This document shows positions 40,296-50,700 of a stretch of 64,000 nucleotides of DNA, one piece after another. This stretch comes from JBBSEX01 sp038239345 (GTDB taxonomy: Bacteria > Acidobacteriota > Terriglobia > Bryobacterales > Bryobacteraceae). Location: contig JBBSEX010000017.1 in NCBI GenBank assembly GCA_038239345.1, positions 1 through 64,000 on the forward strand, given 5' to 3'. The translations under genes were made by a program, and so were the position numbers. A model generated the notes under the pieces. It saw only the letters and a list, made by a program, of their open reading frames with translations, did not search any database and had not been told where the DNA came from. How positions within the stretch are numbered: position 1 is the first letter of the stretch; every line of letters begins with the position of its first letter.

Positions 40296-41158
40296 CTGAA
40301 AAAGCAACTATCGGAATTATCGGCGGCAGCGGGCTGTATTCCATGCCTGGATTTGAAGCACAGGAGGAGGTGGCAGTTGAGACGCCTTGGGGCGCGCCAT
40401 CGGACGCCTACATCGTGGGGAAGCTCGCCGGCAAAGATGTGGCGTTTCTCACGCGTCACGGGCGGGGACACCGCATCATGCCCTCGGAGTTGAATTTCCA
40501 CGCCAATATTTACGGCTTCAAATCGCTGGGCGTGGAACAGATCGTTTCGCTCAGCGCTGTTGGATCGTTAAAGGAAGAACATAAGCCTCTGGATTTCGTA
40601 ATTCCCGATCAGTTCTTTGATCGCACTCTGGGGCGTGTGTCCACCTTTTTTGGCGAAGGCTTGGTGGCGCATGTCAGCTTTGCCGATCCGGTATGCCCGC
40701 ATCTTTCGCAAGTGGTAGCGGAGTCGGCAGCCACGGTGGGCGTCAACGCCAAGCGCGGTGGCACGTATCTCTGCATGGAGGGTCCGGCCTTTTCGACAAA
40801 AGCCGAATCCAACATCTATCGAAGCTGGGGGATGGATGTGATTGGCATGACGAACTTGCAGGAAGCCAAGCTGGCGCGGGAAGCGGAAATTTGTTATGTC
40901 ACGGTGGCGATGGTAACGGATTACGATTGCTGGCATCCGGAACATGAGGCCGTCACGGTCACGGACATCATCGCGAACCTGACGCAGAACGCCGAAAATG
41001 CTTGCAAGGTGGTGGAGGCTGTCGTGCGCAGGCTGGATGGCGCGCGCCCCTGCAAATGTGCTTCGGCGCTATCCCACGCTTTGATCACGGATCGCAAAAC
41101 CATTCCCGAACCGACAAAGAACAAGCTGAAGCTTCTGATTAAAAAGTATATTGAATAA
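40292..41158 (+). CDS. mtnP: S-methyl-5'-thioadenosine phosphorylase
   Basis: 288 residues from ATG 40292, overlapping the meaB stop. Purine phosphorylase family II: IGIIGGSGLYSMPGFE phosphate loop, FLTRHGRGHRIMPSELNFHANIYGFKSLGVE, and the substrate region GTYLCMEGPAFSTKAESNIYRSWG with DVIGMTNLQEAKLAREAEICYVTVAMVTDYDCW. Asp pairs near the C-terminus agree with 6-amino purine (MTA) specificity. Recycles MTA from polyamine synthesis to adenine and methylthioribose-1-phosphate. Confidence 0.93.
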   Translation: MTEKATIGIIGGSGLYSMPGFEAQEEVAVETPWGAPSDAYIVGKLAGKDVAFLTRHGRGHRIMPSELNFHANIYGFKSLGVEQIVSLSAVGSLKEEHKPLDFVIPDQFFDRTLGRVSTFFGEGLVAHVSFADPVCPHLSQVVAESAATVGVNAKRGGTYLCMEGPAFSTKAESNIYRSWGMDVIGMTNLQEAKLAREAEICYVTVAMVTDYDCWHPEHEAVTVTDIIANLTQNAENACKVVEAVVRRLDGARPCKCASALSHALITDRKTIPEPTKNKLKLLIKKYIE

Positions 41159-41181
41159 AATACGCCAGGTTATTTTTAATA

Positions 41182-42453
41182 ATGCAATCGGCTGACGAGA
41201 TCGCCCAACAAATCCTGCAATGCTGCCTGGACGGGGTTTCGTGGTGGCCGGAGTCACTGGAAGAGCTTTTGCGAATTGCCCGCGATCCCGATAACGAGAA
41301 GGCTCAAGGCGGAAGCCGGGCGCTCTTCGGCATTTTAGTGGAAGGATTGTCAGACCGTTTCGACGCCCGCCTTGTTCCCTTATACTCCAGAATTCTTTCC
41401 ATCGCGATCGCCGGCGCGCTGCCGGAGTTCACGGCGACAGAACTCATCGAGCGCTACGAACGAATCCGCCGGCCGCAACCTTTCGCCACGACGTCGCACG
41501 ACATCAATCGCGTATATGTTCTATCGCGGGTAACACTAGGGGCGGACATCGCGGTGACCAGCGTCATGCTCGATGCGCTGCAGCGCCGCTTCCCCCATGC
41601 TGAGATTTGCTACGCCGGGCCGCGCAAAGGGTGGGAATTATTTGAAGGCGACCCGCGTATTCTGCATTTCCCCGTGGCATATGGGCGTTCCGGAACTCTG
41701 ATCGACCGCTTCTCCGCGGCTCAGGAATTACGAGCGATGCTCTGGCAACCGGGATCTATCGTCGTCGATCCCGACTCGCGCTTAACGCAACTAGGGCTAA
41801 TTCCCGTTTGTCATGAGCAGGACTATTTTTTCTTTGAGAGCCGCTCCTACGGGCAAGATACAAGCGACTCGTTATCCGTTCTGGCCGCCCGCTGGTGCTT
41901 TGAGGTTTTTGGAATCAGAGACGCCAAGCCGTACCTGGCGCCGAGAGAATGGTTAGGGCCGGCGGCCGATATCACCATCAGTTTAGGTGTCGGCGGAAAT
42001 CCGACAAAGCGCGTCGCCGATCCGTTTGAAAAGGAACTTCTGGCGCTGCTTGTGCAAACCGGGCGCACGATTCTGATCGATCGTGGCGCGGGCGGGGAGG
42101 AAGCGCATCGTGTCGATCAAGCTATAGCGTCAGTCAATGCGGCACCGGGGCAGATCCGGACCTGGGATGGCGCATTTGCTCCATTCGCGGCGCAGATCGC
42201 CCGTAGTAAGTTTTATGCCGGTTACGATTCGGCTGGTCAACACGCAGCGGCCGCAGCCGGCATCCCGTTAATCACGATCTTTACCGGTTTTCCAAGTGAG
42301 CGCATGTTCCAGCGATGGACACCCACTGGTACCGGCCCGATCAACGTAATTCGCGTGGATCGAGAACCTCCGGACGATGTGATTGTCCAGGTTCGGGCGG
42401 CGCTGGCGGCCAATCCGATTACAATTGGGCGAGCAAAACTTTCGGCAGAGTGA
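41182..42453 (+). CDS. GT9-like (heptosyltransferase-fold) putative glycosyltransferase
   Basis: 423 residues. About 105 leading residues are helical and unusual for the family. The rest follows the GT-B/ADP-heptose transferase pattern: VYVLSRVTLGADIAVTSVMLDALQRRFPHAEICYAGPRKGWELFEGDPRI, then DITISLGVGGNPTKRVADPFEKELLALLV (SxGxG start of the nucleotide-sugar domain) and SKFYAGYDSAGQHAAAAAGIPLITIF, the place where GT9 reads D-S-G-x-x-H-x-A. The PxK-xW donor motifs are poorly kept, so activity and donor are uncertain. Its 3' end overlaps the convergent 695-residue gene by 35 bases. Confidence 0.65.
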   Translation: MQSADEIAQQILQCCLDGVSWWPESLEELLRIARDPDNEKAQGGSRALFGILVEGLSDRFDARLVPLYSRILSIAIAGALPEFTATELIERYERIRRPQPFATTSHDINRVYVLSRVTLGADIAVTSVMLDALQRRFPHAEICYAGPRKGWELFEGDPRILHFPVAYGRSGTLIDRFSAAQELRAMLWQPGSIVVDPDSRLTQLGLIPVCHEQDYFFFESRSYGQDTSDSLSVLAARWCFEVFGIRDAKPYLAPREWLGPAADITISLGVGGNPTKRVADPFEKELLALLVQTGRTILIDRGAGGEEAHRVDQAIASVNAAPGQIRTWDGAFAPFAAQIARSKFYAGYDSAGQHAAAAAGIPLITIFTGFPSERMFQRWTPTGTGPINVIRVDREPPDDVIVQVRAALAANPITIGRAKLSAE

Positions 42454-44506
42454 GCGTCAACGGAGAAGCCGGAGAGCCGAGCCTTTTCGAGTTGAAATTT
42501 AACTGAAAGCCGGCGGGTGTATGTTGCGTGTCGGCGTTCACGCCGCTGCCGGTCACGCGGAAAAACAAGTCGGGAAATCTTTCCGTGATGTTCTTCGTCT
42601 TTTCAGTGCTGGTGGGCTCCGCGCCGGAATGTTGAATCGATTCGGTGGTAATGGTGGTAGTAACTTTTCCCGCTGAAGTAATCATTTCTGATGGCGACAG
42701 CGTGATCATCACTCGGCCGTCGAAGTCCGTTGCCGTGGTTGCCAGAATGTCATCCTTAGCCGGTGCCTGGAACATGACACTGGTCGTAGTAATGAACTTG
42801 CCGCCGACCCTTTCCGTTTCGCTGTCTTTGGGCACCACGGAATCGTCGCCAGCCGGGCGCGGAACATCAAGATCGCAAAGCTGCACCGTAGCCGACTTTA
42901 ACGGAGCTGCCGCCATAGCTATGCTTTGCCTGCCAAGAAAACGCGCGTAAATAAAAGTGTTAACGTCGTCCGCTCGGAAGCCTGCCGTCGCTTGCGCCGT
43001 AAGAACGCCATCCTCCGCCGTGCTCAGCAACTGGGCGAGAGTTGGCAGCAGCTCAGTCCGTGGAATTGGAGTGTTGAGGCTGGTCGCACTTGGCTGACTC
43101 CCACCCGAACCGCCGCCCGACAAGCTGCCTAGAAGAAGAAGCCCAATCAAAATTCCGAGGAAGCCTCCAAACACCGGGTTTAAGATTAGCGCGGGCAGGG
43201 CAACAAATAGACTAATCAAACCCACCGTGAGCAGGCACTCTAACTCTGCACTGGTGGGAACATCCACATGGCTGCTCGGCGTTATTACAAATTGATTATT
43301 GATGACAGCGAAATGATAGGACTGGGTTGCCGTGAAAGGCATATCGATGAACAAACACGCATTGACCTTTTTGCCGGAAACGATGAGACGCACTTCGTTT
43401 GGCGCGAACTCGATACGAGCCGAGTCGACGCGAATATCGGAAGCTTCCTGCTGTGACAGAATCTGATCGAGTTTGCCGGTGGTGCGGGCGATATCGAGAG
43501 CGAATTGCAGGAAGCGTTGGTCAGCGCGTATAAAAAGATTTCGCGGAGCCTGGGGAAAAACGCTCAGAAGATGTTGCGGGTTAGCGGGGACGGGTCCCGC
43601 GCCGGCAAAACGCAGGCCGGCTACCGCAATACTGCCATCGGGAGACGTGTTGGTGCGTACGTCCACGTGCTGGATAATGAGGTTCAGATTCGCCCCGGTG
43701 TAGATGGGGATGATCGGGCTGATCACGAACTTCTCCGAAAGAACGGTTCGCAATACCGTCTGGAGGACTGCAGCCAAGTTTGCCGCGGATTGTGTAGAGA
43801 TTGGCTGTACGGCTGAGCCTGGCGCGACCGTGAGGCTTGGATGCGCTTCTTGCGGACTGGCGGGCAGCTTCGCCGAGAAGGTGAGATGGGATTGCGCGAT
43901 TTGTACGTCGGCGGCTACTTCCACCACAAGCGAAAGCGTCCCCGATAGCGAAACGGAGCTGCCATCGGGCGAACGGAAATCGAGCGTGAATGGAACCCCG
44001 ATGAATAGCGCGCTGGTGCCCGGTATCGCAGAGGTTGTCGGTGCGGAGTCGATGTGGAAAACGCTCGCCTGCGCCTGCAACGGAATGCCCGTTAACGATC
44101 CGTTCAGCACCGCCGTTAACGATTGAATTTGGCCGCTATCTAGAACCGCGGGTAAATTGATCGTGTGCGGGATGGTAAAGCTATCATACAAACCGCGAAA
44201 GATTTCGTCGACAACAATCAGCCGCAATCCAACAATAATGTCGTAGTCGTCCGGAGCAAAGCGGGCGACCGGAACCGGTGGTTGGCCGAGCGTAACCGTA
44301 ACCTTACCGGCCTTGGCGGAGAGATCGGCAACCCGGTTTCGTAGCCCCAGGGGAAGCGGAGGACGTGAGGAACCGCCATGTGTGATCGCCGCGAGGTCAC
44401 CTGCAAAGGTGAATCCCCGGCGTTGTAATTCGGCGAGTGGATCGGCGGAAGCGGCGACCGAACCAAGAGCAGCTGCGAGGTCTTGCGGATTTTTGAGCTC
44501 AGGCAT
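42419..44506 (-). CDS. Large uncharacterised protein with central membrane hairpin (possible TULIP-like N-terminus)
   Basis: 695 residues, no signal peptide. Residues about 75-400 are beta-rich: FAPDDYDIIVGLRLIVVDEIFRGLYDSF, a GTSALFIGVPFTLDFRSPDGSSVSLSGTLSL strand set, and KFVISPIIPIYTGANLNLIIQHVDV. The two-lobed, helix-plus-strand appearance recalls lipid-binding TULIP/P47 proteins, but this is a hunch. A hydrophobic stretch of about 45 residues (LLTVGLISLFVALPALILNP, then FLGILIGLLLLGSL) sits near 430-475, followed by a Gly/Ser linker and a beta-rich C-terminal domain ending RFPDLFFRVTGSGV. I do not recognise the family. It follows the TonB receptor gene in the same direction, separated by a hairpin, and overlaps the GT9-like gene end by 35 bases. 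Confidence 0.6.
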   Translation of the reverse strand: MPELKNPQDLAAALGSVAASADPLAELQRRGFTFAGDLAAITHGGSSRPPLPLGLRNRVADLSAKAGKVTVTLGQPPVPVARFAPDDYDIIVGLRLIVVDEIFRGLYDSFTIPHTINLPAVLDSGQIQSLTAVLNGSLTGIPLQAQASVFHIDSAPTTSAIPGTSALFIGVPFTLDFRSPDGSSVSLSGTLSLVVEVAADVQIAQSHLTFSAKLPASPQEAHPSLTVAPGSAVQPISTQSAANLAAVLQTVLRTVLSEKFVISPIIPIYTGANLNLIIQHVDVRTNTSPDGSIAVAGLRFAGAGPVPANPQHLLSVFPQAPRNLFIRADQRFLQFALDIARTTGKLDQILSQQEASDIRVDSARIEFAPNEVRLIVSGKKVNACLFIDMPFTATQSYHFAVINNQFVITPSSHVDVPTSAELECLLTVGLISLFVALPALILNPVFGGFLGILIGLLLLGSLSGGGSGGSQPSATSLNTPIPRTELLPTLAQLLSTAEDGVLTAQATAGFRADDVNTFIYARFLGRQSIAMAAAPLKSATVQLCDLDVPRPAGDDSVVPKDSETERVGGKFITTTSVMFQAPAKDDILATTATDFDGRVMITLSPSEMITSAGKVTTTITTESIQHSGAEPTSTEKTKNITERFPDLFFRVTGSGVNADTQHTPAGFQLNFNSKRLGSPASPLTLTLPKVLLAQL

Positions 44507-44562
44507 GATGCAGATTAGTGCATCGGCAACGGAAATCGTTACGGCGGTAAATTAGATTGGCT

Positions 44563-44595
44563 CAGCGGACAAGCGACTGAATCACGTGTCCGCTG
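44563..44595 (-). terminator. Inverted repeat downstream of the TonB receptor gene
   Basis: CAGCGGACA (44563-44571) pairs with TGTCCGCTG (44587-44595), a nine-bp GC-rich stem with a 15-base loop, starting ten bases after the receptor stop on the minus strand. The U-rich tract after it is poor (AATCTAATTT), so it could be a weak terminator or a mRNA-stabilising hairpin that reduces expression of the following 695-residue gene. Confidence 0.45.
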
Positions 44596-44604
44596 TAGCA
44601 GGAG

Positions 44605-47541
44605 TTAGAAAGTGAAGCGAACGCCCAATTGGGCTTGGCGCGGATCACCTAAGCCGCTTTGCACTGCGCCGTCAAAATTGAACAGCAGGCTTGTTGCCTC
44701 GGGCCGCTTGGGGTTAGCTCGATTGGTCAAATTGAATACGTCGACGATGCCCTGAACGCGGAGACGCTCAGTCAACCGGAACGTTTTAGCTGCGCGAAAA
44801 TTAAGCGTGAATAGAGTGTTATTCTTCCACACCGTATTGCGGTTGATGATGTAACCGTTGGCTAATACGCGGTTGGCAACCGAGATCGGCTGTGGCGTGT
44901 GGAAGCTGATCAAGGGCGAGAACTCGATCCCTAAAGGCGCTTGCCATAAGCCGAACAGATTAAACTTGTGGCGCTCCATGCGGTCTGAAAAGCCATAGTC
45001 CGGCTTGAAATTATTGGCGACCGCATAGCGATAGCTAAATGGGTCGCGTTCGTTATCATCGTCGGCCAGATCTTCAGACAACTGATAGTTCATCTGGAAC
45101 TGGAAAGTATGCGAAAAGCGTTTTTGCATCCCCAGCGTTAGCCCGCGAAACAATGCCTTCGACGAGCTTTCGAGAGTCGTCAATTGGCCGATTCCGTTGG
45201 TACCGTCGGCGCCGAGTCCAGTGCTCCAGGGCGATCCGAAAACGGCGTCGTTGCGATCGACGAATCGAGCCGCGTGCACCGTCTTGGCATAGGTAAACGA
45301 CGATGTAATCTTCAGGTCGCTAGTGAGCGCCTGTTCAATGGCGAATGTCCAGTTATAGGTTCGCGGATTCGTGAAGTTCTTGTCGGTGACATACACCTGT
45401 GGATGATCGGGCGCAATATTATTCGCATTCGCAATCAACTCCGTGTAGGCGGGAGGGGTGACGCCGAACCCGTTGAAACTCGAGTTGCGGAAAATCGACT
45501 GGCCCACCGATCCGTTAGTGGAGCGGGTACTGGCGAAATCCAATCCCGGAGTGCGGGCGTAATAGATGCCCCCACCCAAGCGGAACAATGTCTTGCCCTT
45601 GTTCGTTGGATCCCAAACCACTCCAAGGCGCGGCTGGAATTGCTTCCACGATGAGGGAATATTTCCGTTTGAGGGGAAGCCCGGTTTACCAATGAACTTT
45701 GCGAAAAACACCTGGCTCGCGGGCGTGATGGGGTCGGGCTGAATCTGGGCGTCCCAACGGAGGCCGTAGCTTAAGGTCAGGCCAGGGCGGATCTGCCATT
45801 TATCCTGAATGAACAGCGCGGGCTCAGTTTGCGGAAGCGTCTGATTTCCGGCCTGCTCAACTGATTTTCCGCCGACTCCGGCGAACTGGAGAAACAGTTC
45901 GAGGGGACCGACAATGCTCGTGTTTGCCGGGCAATTCCCGAAATTATTCGTAGTGCCGTTGGAGCACTCCACGAATTTCGGACCGATGTTCACATAATTC
46001 ATGAAACCCTGGACGCTATCGAAAATATAGCGGCCGTTGGCAAAGCCGACGAACACCTGGGTGGTGGAAGTGCGATTGACTTCCGCGCCAAATTTAATGC
46101 TATGGGCGCCACGGATGAACGACATGTTGTCGTTAAGTTGAAAACGCGTATCGTGATCTTGTACGGGGATGAAGAACGGTTCCCCAAAGCGGTACTGGCC
46201 ACCAAAATCGATGCCTGTATCGGGAAATGGACGGCTCTGCCCGGGCAGGCTCGGACCATCATAAAATCTCGGCCGGTCTTCACGGGCGAACTGAAATCGA
46301 AACTCGTTCAGCGTATTCGGTGTGATGGTTGTGTTTAACTGGGCACTCACCGAATTGGAGAAATCCACTTCCAGTGCGTTGGAACTCCGCGCCCACTGCT
46401 CGACGTCGAAGGTGCCATTCGGCTGTCGGGAATGCGCATAGTTGTAGCGCACGGTAAAAAGATTTTTTTGATTGACGTACCAGTCAATTTTGCCGAGAAC
46501 CGCCGTGGCATTATTCTCCCGCTTGATGGGCCCATTCTCATTGGGATCGCCAAATTTCGTGGCGAAGAAATTCACCAGCGTGGGGTCGATACGAGCCAGG
46601 TTATTCTGCTTCGTCTGGCTGAAGAACTGCTGATCGACAGCGCCGAAATAGAACAACTTATCCTTGCGGATCGCCCCGCCGATGGTGCCCCCGAATTGCT
46701 CTTGGCTGAAATTGCTGATCTTGGTTCCGTCGGAAAGATCGGATGTAAGGGCGGTCCACTTCTGAAATTCATGGGCGCTGCCGTGTATCTGATTCGTGCC
46801 CGATCGCGTAACGACATTGATAAATCCGCCGGAGCTGCGGCCAAATTCCGCGGGAGCGCTATCGGCGACTACCTGAAACTCCTTGATCGCATCCAGACTC
46901 ACCGTAAAAGCAGGACGCTGCCCGCCCCGTTGTTCACCAAAAAAAGGATTGTTGTTATCGGCGCCATCGATGGAGACGTTGTTGTTGATGCCCTTCTGGC
47001 CATTGATCGAAATCTCATCGCCGTCGGGTCCTTGCACGATGGAGACGCCGGGGGTTAAGGGAACAAGGCTCAGAAAATTACGCCCATTATTAGGAAGATC
47101 GCGCACCGAACGCTGATCGAGATAGGTAGAGCCTTCCACCCGGGAAGACTCGATAATCGGGGCCTCGGCATTGACCGAGATAACCTGATCGACTCCAGTC
47201 ACATTCAACTGCAGTGTGAGGGCGATCGTTTGTCCAACCGCCAGATCCAGGCCTTCGCGCACAAGCGATCCAAAGTTTGCCGCCTTGACAGTTACGCGGT
47301 AGGGTCCCAAAGGTAGCAGCGCTCCTTGAAAGCGGCCCTGCGCATCGGTCTGCAGAACGCGGCTGAAGTTAGTACCAAGATTGTTCAGCGTAACTTCCGC
47401 ATTGGGAATAGTGGCGCCAGAAGGATCGGTAATCGTTCCTTCGATAGCGCCGGTGTTCGCCTGCGATTGCGCGAACGCCGTGGAAGCCGCCACCAGACAA
47501 ACCACCAAACAGAACATCTGAAGACAAGTTCTAAAACGCAT
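44605..47541 (-). CDS. TonB-dependent receptor, Oar-like with carboxypeptidase-regulatory N-terminus
   Basis: 978 residues. Signal peptide (MRFRTCLQMFCLVVCLVAASTAFAQ), then a carboxypeptidase-regulatory-like domain (about 28-115: GAIEGTITDPSGATIPNAEVTL, TDAQGRFQGALLPLGPYRVTV), a plug domain (about 120-240: ISVNAEAPIIESSRVEG, RDLPNNGRNFLSLVPLTPGV, ISINGQKGINNNVSIDGADNN), and a beta-barrel ending in Phe (AQLGVRFTF), as outer-membrane proteins do. This is the acidobacterial Oar-like expansion, usually tied to uptake of oligosaccharides or peptides. ATG 47541 has GGGGAT nine bases upstream. The ligand is unknown; the neighbouring 695-residue protein may be a partner. Confidence 0.92.
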   Translation of the reverse strand: MRFRTCLQMFCLVVCLVAASTAFAQSQANTGAIEGTITDPSGATIPNAEVTLNNLGTNFSRVLQTDAQGRFQGALLPLGPYRVTVKAANFGSLVREGLDLAVGQTIALTLQLNVTGVDQVISVNAEAPIIESSRVEGSTYLDQRSVRDLPNNGRNFLSLVPLTPGVSIVQGPDGDEISINGQKGINNNVSIDGADNNNPFFGEQRGGQRPAFTVSLDAIKEFQVVADSAPAEFGRSSGGFINVVTRSGTNQIHGSAHEFQKWTALTSDLSDGTKISNFSQEQFGGTIGGAIRKDKLFYFGAVDQQFFSQTKQNNLARIDPTLVNFFATKFGDPNENGPIKRENNATAVLGKIDWYVNQKNLFTVRYNYAHSRQPNGTFDVEQWARSSNALEVDFSNSVSAQLNTTITPNTLNEFRFQFAREDRPRFYDGPSLPGQSRPFPDTGIDFGGQYRFGEPFFIPVQDHDTRFQLNDNMSFIRGAHSIKFGAEVNRTSTTQVFVGFANGRYIFDSVQGFMNYVNIGPKFVECSNGTTNNFGNCPANTSIVGPLELFLQFAGVGGKSVEQAGNQTLPQTEPALFIQDKWQIRPGLTLSYGLRWDAQIQPDPITPASQVFFAKFIGKPGFPSNGNIPSSWKQFQPRLGVVWDPTNKGKTLFRLGGGIYYARTPGLDFASTRSTNGSVGQSIFRNSSFNGFGVTPPAYTELIANANNIAPDHPQVYVTDKNFTNPRTYNWTFAIEQALTSDLKITSSFTYAKTVHAARFVDRNDAVFGSPWSTGLGADGTNGIGQLTTLESSSKALFRGLTLGMQKRFSHTFQFQMNYQLSEDLADDDNERDPFSYRYAVANNFKPDYGFSDRMERHKFNLFGLWQAPLGIEFSPLISFHTPQPISVANRVLANGYIINRNTVWKNNTLFTLNFRAAKTFRLTERLRVQGIVDVFNLTNRANPKRPEATSLLFNFDGAVQSGLGDPRQAQLGVRFTF

Positions 47542-47638
47542 AGGAACACATCCCCTTTAAGCAAGAAAATTAAATAATGATACTGGAGGCCGGCGACGAG
47601 GAAGCCCCACAGGAATTTACAACGAGAGTTGGTTATAA

Positions 47639-47667
47639 CTTGTACCAAAATTTCGATTGGGTTGCAA
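47639..47667 (-). promoter_or_regulatory. Candidate promoter of the TonB receptor gene
   Basis: Minus strand TTGCAA (47667-47662), 17-base spacer, TACAAG (47644-47639), in the 243-base gap between the receptor and dnaE2 genes. The match to sigma-70 is moderate (4 of 6 in each box). The remainder of this gap shows no other feature I can support. Confidence 0.35.
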
Positions 47668-47784
47668 TACCATTGCGGGCGGTTTTCAATATTGAGGTCC
47701 TCCGTTAGGGAGTGGGAGTGAAACTAGTGACGCCAGTCATCGAACGTTGCTTCGCGCGGTCGTGCTTCCCTCAAATTTTGGTTT

Positions 47785-50700
47785 CTAGCGGAAATCGTGC
47801 GATGGGAAGGGTTCGCAGCGAAATGATAACGATTCTACCCATTTTGCTTTTATTGATACGGCATTCTGCTGATTTTGTAATATACCCTCCACCATTAAAT
47901 ATGCCGATTGAATAATAGTAGTGCGGTGGGTGTCGAAGAGGTCTGGGGTGACGATTGCGTTTACGATTCCGGTTTCATCTTCCAGGCTCAGGAATGCAAA
48001 ACCTTTCGCCGTTCCAGGGCGTTGGCGGCAGATGACTGATCCCGCCACGCGGATTTGACGTCCTTCCGGAATGTGCTTCACGTCCGATGCGCGGATCACT
48101 CCCAGAGCATTCAGCTCGTCGCGTCGAAGGCCTACGGGGTGAATGCCGATTGTGAGCCTGGTGCCTCGAAGGTCGGCGTCGACGCGTTCTCGCGCGGTCA
48201 TTATCGCTAACGGCGATTCCGCCGTTTCGGGGGGCAATTGATCGAATAACGGACCGGCGGAACGGAGTGCCAGCTCCGATTGCCATAATGCGTCGTGGCG
48301 GTGTGCCGTATTTTCAATTGAATTTAACGCTCCAATTTGAGCCAGGCGGCGCAGTTCGTCTTTGCGGAGTTCCGGTACGCGGCGCGTCAGATCCTGAATA
48401 CTGGCGAACGGGTAACGCTTGCGCTGTTCCACCAAAATTTTCGCCACTTGTTTACGAACTCCGGCGGCGTAGTTGAAACCCAAACGCACATGATCGCGAT
48501 CAATGGCGGTGCAGAGCCATTCCGATTGCTGAACATCGACAGGAAAGAAATGTAGTCCATGACGTTGCGCGTCTTTTACCAAAGTAGATGGATGATAAAA
48601 GCCCATTGGCTGATTATTAAGAATCGCGGCGGTAAATGCTGCCAGATAATGCGTTTTTAAATAAGCGCTGGCATAGGCAAGCAAAGCAAAACTGGCGGCG
48701 TGGGATTCGGGAAATCCATAAAGCGCGAAGGCCGTGATGGAAAGGACGATACGATCCTGCGTTTCGCCGGTGATACCCTTATTTTCCATTCCCCGGCGGA
48801 GCTTCGTTTCCAGATCGCGCATGCGTTCTTCCGAACGTTTGAAGCCCATCGCGCGGCGCAGATCCTCCGCTTCCCCGCCCGTAAACCCGCAGGCGATCAT
48901 CGCCATGCGCAACAACTGTTCCTGAAAGAGCGGCACACCGAGAGTTCGTTGCAGCACCGATTCAAGACATGGATGGAGGCAAGTTGCCGGCTCCAATCCC
49001 TGGCGGCGCTTCAAATAAGGATGTAGCATTTTACCGACGATTGGACCGGGACGGATAATAGCGACCTGCACCACAATGTCGTAAAACTTTTTCGGCATCA
49101 GGCGCGGCAAGCAGGACATCTGGGCACGGCTTTCCACTTGGAACAGGCCGATGGTGTCGGCTTTTTGCAGAGCGCTGTACACGTCGGGATCACCGGCCGG
49201 CAGATGGGCGAGACTGACATCTTCGTGATACACGTCGCGAATGATGTAGATGGTTTCTTCAAGGACGGCCATCATGCCGAGCCCCAGCAGGTCCACTTTG
49301 ATCAGGCCCAGATCGGCGCAATCTTCCTTATCCCACTGCACGACAACGCGGCCGGGCATTGTCGCCGGTTCCAGCGGCACGATGCAATCAAGCGCGCCTT
49401 GGCAAATCACCATCCCGCCGGAATGCTGGCCAAGATGACGGGGAAGGTCATGTGTTTCGCGATAGAGATGAAAAAACTTCTGGATGAGAGGATCGTGCAG
49501 ATTGAACCCGGCATCGCGAAAACGGCGCTCCGTGGTTTCGCTGGGATCGCGAAAGCCCCAATGAGGGACAAGCCCGGAGAGACGCTCCAGATCGGGTTGG
49601 GGGAGGCCAAGTGCTTTGCCGATATCGCGCGCGGCGGAACGTCCGCGATAAGAAATGACGTTCGCGGTCATGGCTGCGCCGCGCTTGCCGTAACGCTCAT
49701 AGACGTATTGAATGACACGCTCACGCTGATCGCCGCTGGGCAAATCCATATCGATGTCGGGCCATTCGCCGCGCTCCTCGGTGAGGAAACGTTCGAATAA
49801 AAGCTCCATCGCGACCGGGTCAACCGCGGTGATTCCAAGCGCATAACAGACCGCGCTGTTGGCAGCCGAACCACGTCCTTGCACCAAAATGTTCGATCTA
49901 CGGCAGAACTGAATGATGTCCCAAACAATGAGGAAATAGCCGCCCAGCTTCAGTTTTTCAATGACCGCAAGCTCATGTTCAATCTGTTTACGAGCCTTCT
50001 CATAATAAGGACGATAGCGATCGCGAGCGCCGATATCGGTTTGCCGGCGCAGATACGAATCGATTGTTTCGCCGGATGGCACGGGGTAAATGGGGAACTC
50101 ATAGCCCAGATCCTTGAGCGTGAAATCAAGACGGGCGTGAAGCTCAGCGGTGTTGGCGATAGCTTCGGGAAGATCGGAGAAAAGTGCGGACATCGCGCTT
50201 GCGGGCTTCAGGTATCGTTCCGCATTTTGCGAAAGCATACGGCCGGCCGAATCGATGGTGGTCTTCTGTTTGACGCAGGTGAGTGCGTCGAAAAGTTCAC
50301 GCTGCGCGGGCCGGGCGTATTGCACGCCGTTAGTGGCGATAAGCGGTAGCTTCGCCCGCCGGGCAAGTTCCACGATTGCCTGATTGCGCGCCTCTTCGTC
50401 GCGATGATGATGGCGCTGCAGTTCGGCGTAAACATTATGATGCCCGAAAATGCCGGTGAGTTTATCGATGCATTCCCGTGCCGTACCTTGGCTGAGAGCG
50501 CGGGCGAGCGGACCTTCTTGGCCTCCGGTAAAACAAACCAGACCACTTTTGTAACGTTCCAAATCTGCATCGGTGGCGGCATGTTCGCCTTTTGGCGAGC
50601 GCATCTTCATGTCGGTAATCAAGCGGCAAAGATTTTGATAACCCTGGCGATTTTCGACAAGGAGCGTATAGCGGAACCCCCCGGTGGATGTGATCTCAGC

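Noticed and set aside
46432..47058. 208-codon plus-strand open frame opposite the TonB receptor
   Set aside because: Lies over the receptor's plug and barrel region, which are clearly coding on the minus strand.
49138..49800. 220-codon plus-strand open frame opposite dnaE2
   Set aside because: Shadow of the conserved DnaE2 core; no recognisable domain.
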